A stretch of 11,328 nt of DNA, taken from Methanobacteriota archaeon. Its GTDB lineage: Archaea > Halobacteriota > Syntropharchaeia > JACQPP01. Position 1 is the stretch's first letter. Every line of letters begins with the position of its first letter. Positions 1 to 4,974 of this stretch are shown here, piece by piece. The notes beneath the pieces are model-generated. The model was not told the origin of the DNA and ran no database searches. It saw only the letters and a list, made by a program, of their open reading frames with translations. A program made the translations under genes and the position numbers. Where the stretch lies: assembly GCA_016207465.1 (NCBI GenBank), contig JACQPP010000153.1, forward strand, positions 1 to 11,328. Reading direction: 5' to 3'.

Positions 1-910
1 CGGGGGCGCGGGGGCGGAGGTTGACCTGGAGGGCCACCGGTCCGAGGTGCTCCTGGATGTGTTTGGCGAGGCGGGCGTAGTCCTCGCGGGGGGAGTAGAC
101 GTCGAGGTAGACGACGGTCCCCCGGGCGCACTGGTGGAGGCGCTCCACCTCCCTCTCCAGGGTCTCCGGTGTGACCTCCCCCTTGAGGAAGGGGCGGACC
201 TCCACGTTGAGCCGCTGGACCTCCGGCTCGTCCCCGGCGAGGTCCACGAGATAGAATCCCTTGCCGTATTTCTTCCAGTCGTCGTATTCGTCAATGCGCC
301 AGATGTCGAGGGAGCCCGGGTAGGCCACGAGGCTCTGGCCGCTGTGGTCGGCCACCCGGCGGTGGATGTGGCCCGCGGCGTAGTAGTGGAAGTCCCGCAG
401 CTCGGCGAACTTGAGTTCGTATTCGGGGACGTAGCGGTCAATGCCCTGGTGGAGGGCGAAGACCCGCCAGCGGGCGCTCGCGGCGCGTCGGGCGTGGTGG
501 GCCATCTGCTGGCGGAGGAGGTGGGCGTTGAGTTTGGAGTGGTAGGAGACCCCGGCCAGGTAGAGCCCGTCCTTTTCGAGGGGGCGGTTCTCGAGGGGGA
601 TGGCCTCGTCGAGGACCGCCTGGGGGCAGAGGGCCCCGGCCCGGGTGGGCTGGTCGTGGTTGCCGGTGATGTAGTAGAAGGGGATGCCCGCCTCCCGGAG
701 CCGCCGGACCCCGGCGCGGGCCTCCACCAGGGCCTGGATGGGGGGCCGCCGGTCCTCGAAGAGGTCCCCCGAGTGGAGCACGAAGTCGGGGCGCTCCTGG
801 AGAATTTTGTCAATGGCCTGCCTCCAGGTGGCGTAGAAGTCCTGCTCCCGCTCCTCCCGGTTGTACTGGCGGTATCCCAGGTGGGTGTCGGAGAGGTGGA
901 CGAAGCGCAT
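1..910 (-). CDS. mre11: Mre11-type DNA double-strand break repair nuclease, 3' partial
   Basis: Archaeal Mre11 is a manganese-dependent exo/endonuclease that works with Rad50 in processing DNA ends. The reading frame starts at an ATG at 910 and stays open for 303 codons to the left edge, so the C-terminus is missing. All phosphoesterase motifs are visible: HLSDTHLG (D8, H10), HSGDLF (D49), TGNHD (N84, H85), LHQG (H154) and AGHIH (H181, H183). D8, H10, D49, N84 and H85 fall at the same numbers as in Pyrococcus furiosus Mre11. After the GHIH motif comes YPGSLDIW and then KGFYLVDL, the archaeal Mre11 arrangement before the capping domain. Its usual partner rad50, if linked, would lie beyond the left edge. 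The gene is divergent from rpiA. The start is well supported because the first motif follows within eight residues. Identification is firm. SbcD, the bacterial homologue, is the only close alternative. Confidence 0.93.
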   Translation of the reverse strand, partial: MRFVHLSDTHLGYRQYNREEREQDFYATWRQAIDKILQERPDFVLHSGDLFEDRRPPIQALVEARAGVRRLREAGIPFYYITGNHDQPTRAGALCPQAVLDEAIPLENRPLEKDGLYLAGVSYHSKLNAHLLRQQMAHHARRAASARWRVFALHQGIDRYVPEYELKFAELRDFHYYAAGHIHRRVADHSGQSLVAYPGSLDIWRIDEYDDWKKYGKGFYLVDLAGDEPEVQRLNVEVRPFLKGEVTPETLEREVERLHQCARGTVVYLDVYSPREDYARLAKHIQEHLGPVALQVNLRPRAP

Positions 911-933
911 GGACTACCCTTGGGGGCTCTCTT

Positions 934-945
934 CCGGATATACTG
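934..945 (-). promoter_or_regulatory. TATA-like box of mre11
   Basis: Read on the minus strand this is CAGTATATCCGG, an AT-rich core in GC-rich surroundings. The GTATATCC core (936-943) lies 26-33 nt before the mre11 ATG. That is the spacing expected of an archaeal TATA box driving a leaderless or nearly leaderless mRNA. No Shine-Dalgarno sequence precedes the ATG, which agrees with this. Seen: the box and its spacing. Inferred: promoter activity. Confidence 0.45.
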
Positions 946-958
946 CCGGGCGGTTCCC

Positions 959-970
959 CTCGATTTCGAG
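959..970. other. 12-bp palindrome, possible operator
   Basis: CTCGA-TT-TCGAG is a perfect inverted repeat with a 2-nt centre. It lies 14 nt upstream of the mre11 TATA-like core in the mre11/rpiA divergent spacer. It could be a regulator-binding site, but a 5-bp arm may be chance. Confidence 0.2.
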
Positions 971-1017
971 TGGAAATGGGGGTAGAAGTGGATTTGGCGA
1001 GAGGGGGGCGAAAGTGA

Positions 1018-1036
1018 AACCGGCCCCGGGCGGGTT
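1018..1036. other. 19-nt interrupted palindrome before rpiA, possible operator
   Basis: The site reads AACC-G-GCCC-C-GGGC-G-GGTT, two nested 4-bp arms around a central C with one mismatch on each side. It sits between the divergent mre11 and rpiA starts, just upstream of the AT-rich box before rpiA. The symmetry is seen. An operator role is inferred, and high GC raises the chance of accidental symmetry. Confidence 0.25.
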
Positions 1037-1046
1037 CCGGGGGATG

Positions 1047-1060
1047 GAAAAGAGTTTTGA
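1047..1060 (+). promoter_or_regulatory. AT-rich promoter-like segment of rpiA
   Basis: GAAAAGAGTTTTGA is the most AT-rich stretch before rpiA and ends 27 nt before the ATG at 1088. No Shine-Dalgarno sequence lies before that ATG (the preceding bases are CTTTATTCTC), so a leaderless or short-leader transcript from a TATA element in this segment is plausible. It is not a good consensus match. Confidence 0.25.
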
Positions 1061-1087
1061 CATGGAGTTCCCACCGGCTTTATTCTC

Positions 1088-1750
1088 ATGAGCGACGTTG
1101 CGAAGCGGGCCGCCGGGGAGGCCGCCGCGCGGCTGGTCCGCCGGGGGATGGTGGTCGGGCTGGGGACCGGCTCCACCGCCGCATTCGCGGTGCAGGCCCT
1201 GGGCCGCCGGGTGCGAGAGGAGAAACTCCGCGTCTGGGGGGTCCCCACATCGGAGGACACCCGACGCCTCGCCCGGCGGGTGGGCATCCACCTCACCACC
1301 CTCCGCGACCATCCCACCCTCGACCTGGCCATTGATGGGGCCGACCAGATTGACCCCCGCCTCAATCTAATCAAGGGGGGGTGGGGGGCCCACACCCGCG
1401 AAAAAATCGTCGCCACAGCCTCCCGCAGGTTCATCGTCGTGGCCGACCCCGGCAAGCTCACCCCAGTCCTCGACTGGCCTGTGCCCCTGGAGGTCCTCCC
1501 CATGGCCCGGCCCCTCGTCGAGGGGGAGGTCCGGCGTCTCGGGGGCTCCACCCGGGTGCGCCCCGGGTTCAAGACCGACAATGGGAACCCGGTTCTCGAC
1601 GCCCGGCTGGGCAGGCTGCGGGACCCCGGGAGGTGGGACCGCATCCTCTCCGAGATTGTGGGGGTGGTGGAGCACGGCATCTTCCCCCGGCGGATGGTCC
1701 ACCGGGCCATCATCGGGCGGGCCGATGGGGTCGAGGTCCTGCGGCGGTAG
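1088..1750 (+). CDS. rpiA: Ribose-5-phosphate isomerase A
   Basis: RpiA interconverts ribose 5-phosphate and ribulose 5-phosphate in cytoplasmic pentose metabolism. At 220 residues it has the normal family length. Motifs in order are VGLGTGSTAA (23-32), GVPTSEDT (51-58), LAIDGADQID (80-89), LIKGGWGAHTREK (94-106), PLEVLPMA, KTDNGNPVLDA and GVVEHGIF near the C-terminus. By alignment with the E. coli enzyme, the active-site residues D83, D86, K96 and E105 are all present. Two changes stand out next to them: Trp99 replaces a Gly of the usual KGGG loop, and Gln87 replaces the usual Glu of DGADE. The GAHTREK wording is closer to archaeal than bacterial RpiA. The start ATG is the first in frame and fits the family. 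It is a solitary housekeeping gene between mre11 and the chemotaxis genes. Confidence 0.95.
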   Translation: MSDVAKRAAGEAAARLVRRGMVVGLGTGSTAAFAVQALGRRVREEKLRVWGVPTSEDTRRLARRVGIHLTTLRDHPTLDLAIDGADQIDPRLNLIKGGWGAHTREKIVATASRRFIVVADPGKLTPVLDWPVPLEVLPMARPLVEGEVRRLGGSTRVRPGFKTDNGNPVLDARLGRLRDPGRWDRILSEIVGVVEHGIFPRRMVHRAIIGRADGVEVLRR

Positions 1751-1783
1751 ATGGTATCCGAGCAGCTGGTCGCCGTCGTGAAG

Positions 1784-1814
1784 AAATCTGTGGAATCTGC
1801 GTCATCTGTGGATT
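1784..1814 (+). repeat. Short tandem of 9-nt ATCTGYGNN units, copy 1
   Basis: Three consecutive 9-nt units, ATCTGTGGA, ATCTGCGTC and ATCTGTGGA (1786-1812), lie between rpiA and cheR1. Their composition is clearly more AT-rich than the genome around them. A related copy in the opposite orientation occurs at 2902-2919, so the pair brackets cheR1. Similar strings recur as dispersed intergenic repeats in other prokaryotic genomes as far as I remember, but I could not check that. The tail GATTTATCG (1811-1819) could also act as a TATA element for cheR1. Confidence 0.5.
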
Positions 1815-1848
1815 TATCGTCGTCCTGGCGCGGAGGGCATCTTTAGGC

Positions 1849-1860
1849 GGAGGAGAGAGG
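1849..1860 (+). promoter_or_regulatory. Shine-Dalgarno region of cheR1
   Basis: The purine run GGAGGAGAGAGG precedes two close ATGs, at 1863 and 1868. The last AGAGG ends 7 nt before the ATG at 1868, a good spacing. The ATG at 1863 opens a different, non-CheR frame, so the site supports 1868 as the start. It is one of the clearest ribosome binding sites in the window. Confidence 0.6.
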
Positions 1861-1867
1861 ATATGCT

Positions 1868-2686
1868 ATGGCCTCCGACCTGGCCCCCCTGCGGGAGAAG
1901 CTGCTTCGGGAGCGGGGGTTCGACATCTCCCACTACCGGGAGCCCTATGTCCAGCGCCGCCTGGGGATGCGGCTGGCGGCCATGGGATGCCGGGGTGTGG
2001 GGGAGTATCTGGGGGTCTTGGACCGGGACCCGGGGGAGTACCGGTGTCTGCTGGATGCGCTGGCCATCAATGTGACCCATTTCTTCCGGAACCCGGAGAC
2101 CTTCCGGGCGCTGGAGGGGGGGCCCATTGTGGAGATGCTGGAGAGGAAGCGGGCCCGGGACTCGCGGCTGGTGCGCATCTGGAGCGCGGGGTGCGCCAGC
2201 GGCGAGGAGGCATATACTCTCTCCATCATGATGCGGGAGGTCCTGCGGGACAGGCCGGGGCCGCCCCCGCAGGTCTCCATCCTGGGGACCGACCTGGACG
2301 AGGGGGCGTTGGCCCAGGCGCGGGCGGGGGAGTACAAGGAGCCCCAGGTGAAGGAGATGGACCCCGTGAGGCGGGCCCGCTATCTCGTCTATGACGGGAG
2401 CCGCGGAATCTACCGGGTGGGGGACGTGGCCCGGCAGGGGGTGCGGTTCCAGAGGGCAGACCTCCACCTGGGGCCCCCCTACACCCACTGGGACCTCATC
2501 CTGTGCCGGAATGTCATCATCTACTTCCCCAAGGATAGCCAGGAGCACCTCTTCCGGGGGTTCCACGGGGCCCTGGTCCCCGGGGGCTATCTGGTCATCG
2601 GGAAGTCGGAGTCCCCCCCACCGGGGGCGCGGGACATCTTCGAGGTGGTGGACGCCGAGGAGCGCATCTATCGGAGGGCGCCCTGA
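1868..2686 (+). CDS. cheR: CheR chemoreceptor glutamate methyltransferase (canonical copy)
   Basis: CheR uses S-adenosylmethionine to methylate glutamates on chemoreceptors, opposing CheB in adaptation. The 272-residue protein has the usual two parts: an N-terminal helical CheR_N region (about 1-70) and a SAM-binding Rossmann domain. Key motifs are NVTHFFRN (68-75), WSAGCASGEEAYTL (105-118), GTDLDEGAL, DLILCRNVIIYF and GGYLVIGKSES. All match active CheR proteins, including the Asn and Thr of the NVT motif and the Glu-Glu after the glycine loop. It has its own Shine-Dalgarno sequence and lies on the strand opposite the main che operon, head to tail with a second cheR. It is probably the main methyltransferase for the receptor at the far end of the cluster. 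The function call is firm. Its receptor specificity is inferred. Confidence 0.95.
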   Translation: MASDLAPLREKLLRERGFDISHYREPYVQRRLGMRLAAMGCRGVGEYLGVLDRDPGEYRCLLDALAINVTHFFRNPETFRALEGGPIVEMLERKRARDSRLVRIWSAGCASGEEAYTLSIMMREVLRDRPGPPPQVSILGTDLDEGALAQARAGEYKEPQVKEMDPVRRARYLVYDGSRGIYRVGDVARQGVRFQRADLHLGPPYTHWDLILCRNVIIYFPKDSQEHLFRGFHGALVPGGYLVIGKSESPPPGARDIFEVVDAEERIYRRAP

Positions 2687-2687
2687 G

Positions 2688-2762
2688 GAATCCGCAGAAG
2701 GATTCGACTTCTTCCGACTTCGTCGAAAGCCCCCCGCTCCTTCGGATCGGGGGGTCGTCGAA
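2688..2762 (+). other. Chain of hairpins directly after cheR1
   Basis: Just after the cheR1 stop codon come three potential stems: GAATCC/GGATTC (2688-2693 with 2700-2705), TTCGAC/GTCGAA (2703-2708 with 2722-2727), and CCCCCCG/CGGGGGG (2730-2736 with 2748-2754), the last with an inner TCC/GGA pair. The third is bracketed by direct repeats TCGTCGAA (2720-2727 and 2755-2762), so TTCGAC at 2703 could pair with either copy. No T-run follows, so this is not a typical archaeal terminator. It may stabilise or process the cheR1 mRNA, or be part of a dispersed repeat. The structure is read by eye, not folded by program. Confidence 0.4.
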
Positions 2763-2785
2763 CCTCCCCCGGCTCCGTCCTGTGC

Positions 2786-2858
2786 TGAACGCCGCCCCGT
2801 CCTCGGTATTGCCGTCGCCCCCGTCATTGGCCAACGCCGCCCCGCGGGGCGGCGTTCA
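2786..2858. repeat. Perfect 24-bp palindrome with a third complementary arm
   Basis: Positions 2833-2856 form a perfect palindrome with half-site AACGCCGCCCCG. A further copy of the left half, TGAACGCCGCCCCG, lies at 2786-2799 and is fully complementary over 14 nt to 2845-2858. The right arm can therefore pair with either left arm, giving a tight hairpin or a larger stem with a 45-nt loop. It lies in the 307-nt gap 2687-2993 between the two cheR genes, which holds no convincing gene. A protein-binding site, a cruciform or RNA structure, or a palindromic dispersed repeat are all possible. Confidence 0.45.
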
Positions 2859-2897
2859 GGGGAGGCGGGCAACGGCGGCCAACCACGGGGACCCGGG

Positions 2898-2921
2898 GGA
2901 TTTCGCAGATGACGCGGATGC
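2898..2921 (-). repeat. 9-nt-period ATCTGYGNN repeat, copy 2 (inverted)
   Basis: On the minus strand this reads ATCCGCGTC-ATCTGCGAA followed by ATCC. The 18-nt core (2902-2919) matches 1795-1812 at 15 of 18 positions in the opposite orientation, and the three differences are all transitions. Together the two copies flank cheR1. It lies just before the AT-rich stretch preceding cheR2. Confidence 0.45.
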
Positions 2922-2925
2922 AGGT

Positions 2926-2976
2926 GTGGTTATTCCATATGTGAAGTTAGTTTTAACTCCGTTGAGCCACATAACC
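2926..2976 (+). promoter_or_regulatory. AT-rich promoter-like region of cheR2
   Basis: This is a marked AT-rich island in very GC-rich DNA, ending 17 nt before the cheR2 ATG. It contains TATTCCATATG (2931-2941) and TTAGTTTTAAC (2947-2957), either of which could serve as a TATA-like element. The inverted hexamers GGTTAT (2928-2933) and ATAACC (2971-2976) bracket it. No strong Shine-Dalgarno sequence lies before the ATG. A separate promoter for cheR2 is likely, but the exact element is uncertain. Confidence 0.35.
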
Positions 2977-2993
2977 TGGGGACACCCGGCACG

Positions 2994-3812
2994 ATGGCGC
3001 GTCAGTTTTTCGCGGTTTCCGAGGTGGATGTGGGGCGGGTGGTGGCCCGTCTCTCCGAGCTCTCGGGAGTGGAACTCGGGGGCTACCGGGGCTCTTTCCT
3101 CCAGAACCGGCTGCTGCGGCGTCTCCTGGTCCGGCGGGCGGGCTCGGTGGCTGATTACCTGGGGATGCTGGAGGAGCCGGGGGAGCAGAGGGCTTTCCTT
3201 TCGGACCTCTCCCTGGGTGTCTCCCGGTTCTTCCGGGATGCGCCGGTGCTGCGCTGCTTCGAGGAGCAGGTGGTTCCCCGGGCCGCAGGGGCCCCGGTGT
3301 TGCGGGTGTGGAGTGCGGGGTGTGCCTCGGGGGAGGAGCCCTACACTCTCTCCATGCTCCTGCGGGAGGCGAGGCGGCGGGGCTGTGTCTCCCGGTTCCG
3401 GGTCTTGGGGAGCGACATTGACCGGGAGGGGCTCTCCCGGGCGCGGGCCGCGTGGTATGGGCCGGAGCGGGTGCGGGAGGTCCCCCCTGCTCTGCGGGAG
3501 TCCTGCTTCGAGCCCCGGGGGGAGGGGTTCCGCGTGAGGGCGGAGGTCCGGGAGCCGGTGGAGTTCGTCCGGAGCGATGTGACCCGCGGGGTCCCTTTCC
3601 GCCGTCTCGATGTCATCTTCTTCCGCAACGTGGCCATCTATCTCGCGCGGGATGTCCTGGGGCGGGTCCACCGGGAGTTCCACCGGGCCCTGAACCCCGG
3701 GGGCTATCTGGTTTTGGGCCAGGCGGAGGGCTTGGCCCCGGAGGCCCGCGGTCTCTTCGAGGCGGTGGACCTGGGGGCCCGCATCTACCGGGCCGTTCCC
3801 GCCGGCGCCTAG
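2994..3812 (+). CDS. cheR: CheR-family methyltransferase, divergent second copy
   Basis: This is a second 272-residue CheR homologue, clearly related to the upstream one but diverged along its whole length. It keeps the N-terminal helical region, the SAM loop WSAGCASGEEPYTL (106-119), GSDIDREGL, FFRNVAIYL and GGYLVLGQAEGL. The usual NVTxFFRN motif reads GVSRFFRD (75-82), so the Asn and Thr that help bind the cofactor in characterised CheR proteins are Gly and Ser, while the Arg (R81) is kept. DLILCRN of the other copy is here DVIFFRN. It may act on a different receptor, be less active, or have a regulatory role. Its stop codon shares CTAG with cheD, which is convergent. Membership of the CheR family is firm. 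Full enzymatic activity is not assured. Confidence 0.9.
   Translation: MARQFFAVSEVDVGRVVARLSELSGVELGGYRGSFLQNRLLRRLLVRRAGSVADYLGMLEEPGEQRAFLSDLSLGVSRFFRDAPVLRCFEEQVVPRAAGAPVLRVWSAGCASGEEPYTLSMLLREARRRGCVSRFRVLGSDIDREGLSRARAAWYGPERVREVPPALRESCFEPRGEGFRVRAEVREPVEFVRSDVTRGVPFRRLDVIFFRNVAIYLARDVLGRVHREFHRALNPGGYLVLGQAEGLAPEARGLFEAVDLGARIYRAVPAGA
3809..3812. other. Shared CTAG: overlapping convergent stop codons of cheR2 and cheD
   Basis: The palindrome CTAG provides the TAG stop of cheR2 on the plus strand and the TAG stop of cheD on the minus strand. The two genes therefore overlap by four bases with no spacer, and any terminator for either transcript must lie inside the opposite gene. Confidence 0.95.
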
Positions 3813-4333
3813 ATTTCCGTCCGCTTCCCGTCGGCGGTGCGGACCCACACCCGGCCGCTTCCGGTGTCGAATTCGACGGTGCGTCCCCGGCGGCCCCCCA
3901 CGTGGGCGCCGGTGATGGGGATGTTCATCTCGGAGAGTTTTTTCTGGACGGCGAGGATGTTGCGGGGCCCGGTGGCGTCGGGGCTGGGGTCGCCGAACAT
4001 CTGGGAGCCGCCGGTCACGCGGGCGGTGAGGGTCTCGCGGCGGGCCCCGGCTTTTTCGAGCTGGGCCACCAGGTGCTCGATGGCTGTGGGGGCGTATTTT
4101 GCGGGCCGGGGGGCGTCGGAGGGGGGGGCGATGGGGAGGACGACGTGGGCCATTCCCCCGGTGCTGGTGGCGGGGTCGTGGAGGGCGACGGCGACGCAGG
4201 AGCCGAGGCTTCGGCAGAGGAGGAGGCGGGGACCGGGGGGCACGTGGAGTTCTCCCATGAGGACCTCGTGGGCCTCTCCGGGAAGAGGCTCCCCGGGGGA
4301 GGGGGTCTGTCCCGGTCCGGGGCTGGTCTCCAT
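3809..4333 (-). CDS. cheD: CheD chemoreceptor glutamine deamidase
   Basis: CheD deamidates receptor glutamines and also binds CheC, raising its phosphatase activity. The 174-residue protein carries a Pro/Gly-rich N-terminal tail (about 1-22), then the CheD core with SLGSCVAVALHDP (nucleophile C46) and GGMAHVVLP (H63). The 17-residue spacing between Cys and His equals that of Thermotoga CheD (C27, H44). The third catalytic residue there, Thr six positions before the Cys, is C40 in this protein (LLLCRSLGSC). VTGGSQMF and RNILAVQKKL follow as in the family. The start ATG overlaps the cheC stop in TGATG, with GGAGAC just upstream, so translation is probably coupled. This is the last gene of the operon and its stop shares CTAG with the convergent cheR2. 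Deamidase activity is likely but open because of the Thr-to-Cys change. Confidence 0.93.
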   Translation of the reverse strand: METSPGPGQTPSPGEPLPGEAHEVLMGELHVPPGPRLLLCRSLGSCVAVALHDPATSTGGMAHVVLPIAPPSDAPRPAKYAPTAIEHLVAQLEKAGARRETLTARVTGGSQMFGDPSPDATGPRNILAVQKKLSEMNIPITGAHVGGRRGRTVEFDTGSGRVWVRTADGKRTEI

Positions 4334-4944
4334 CAGAGGTCTCCGACCCCGAGGGCATCGAGGAACTTGGGGATGACGTCGTGGTCGGGGACGAGGATGA
4401 AGTGGACCCGGATGTCCGTGTGGGCCTCGCGGATGTCGGTCTCGATGAGGAGGGCCATGTCGGTCTCGAGGGCCACGTCGGTGATGAGGCTCTGGTAGAC
4501 GGAGCCCGCCATGTCCACCACGGTCTGGGGGGTGGACTGGATGAGGGTGAGGTTGAGGAAGCGGCTGGCGGCCCCCAGGTAGGAGCCGGTGAGGATGTTG
4601 CCCACCTCGGAGACCGCGGAGAGCTCCATCTCGCTGAGGTCGGTGTGGAGTCCCCCGGTCTCGGTGAGGAGCCGGGCGAGGCGGATGGCGCCGTCCCGGG
4701 GTATCATGAGGACCACGCGGCCGGTGACGGAGCCGAAGAGGCGGAGGAGGATGGCGGCCACGGGGGTCTCGGGGTCCTCGAGGATGGTGTGGAGGGTGTC
4801 GAGGGAGACGAGGCGGACCTCGGGGACGCGGAGGTCAATGCGGCGCTTGAGCATCTGGGAGAGGGCGGTGGCCGCGTGGGCCGCCCCGATGTTGCCCATC
4901 TCGGCGAGGGCGGAGCGCTGGAGTTCGGAGAGTTCGAGGCTCAT
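4333..4944 (-). CDS. cheC: CheC, CheY-P phosphatase
   Basis: CheC hydrolyses phospho-CheY and forms a complex with CheD in bacteria and archaea that have both. The 203-residue protein has the normal two-fold layout, and both active-site copies fit the pattern [D/S]xxxExxN(x22)P: S11, E15, N18 with P41, and S109, E113, N116 with P139. Two intact sites suggest an active phosphatase. The start is fixed by the family's typical N-terminal wording, LAEMGNIGAAHAATALSQML. The ATG lies 30 nt after the cheA stop, and the 30 nt before it are C-rich with no Shine-Dalgarno match, unlike the neighbouring junctions. It overlaps cheD by one base, matching the known partnership. Confidence 0.95.
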   Translation of the reverse strand: MSLELSELQRSALAEMGNIGAAHAATALSQMLKRRIDLRVPEVRLVSLDTLHTILEDPETPVAAILLRLFGSVTGRVVLMIPRDGAIRLARLLTETGGLHTDLSEMELSAVSEVGNILTGSYLGAASRFLNLTLIQSTPQTVVDMAGSVYQSLITDVALETDMALLIETDIREAHTDIRVHFILVPDHDVIPKFLDALGVGDL

Positions 4945-4974
4945 GGGAGGGGAAGGGTTGGGGGCCGGGGAACG

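Noticed and set aside
47..985. A 312-codon plus-strand frame at the left edge.
   Set aside because: It lies antisense to mre11, whose motifs are all intact on the minus strand, and it has low-complexity composition.
1784..1814. The ATCTGYGNN tandem as a CRISPR fragment.
   Set aside because: The 9-nt units are contiguous without spacers and far too short for CRISPR repeats.
1381..2394. A plus-strand frame bridging rpiA and cheR1, as a possible fusion or frameshifted gene.
   Set aside because: rpiA and cheR1 are each complete in other frames with normal starts and stops. The bridging product has no family features.
2730..2754. The C6/G6 hairpin as an intrinsic terminator of cheR1.
   Set aside because: No T-run follows, and archaeal termination depends mainly on T-rich tracts.
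2856..4358. A 500-codon minus-strand frame spanning cheR2 and cheD.
   Set aside because: It is a Pro/Arg/Gly-rich shadow in the wrong frame of both CheR2 and CheD.
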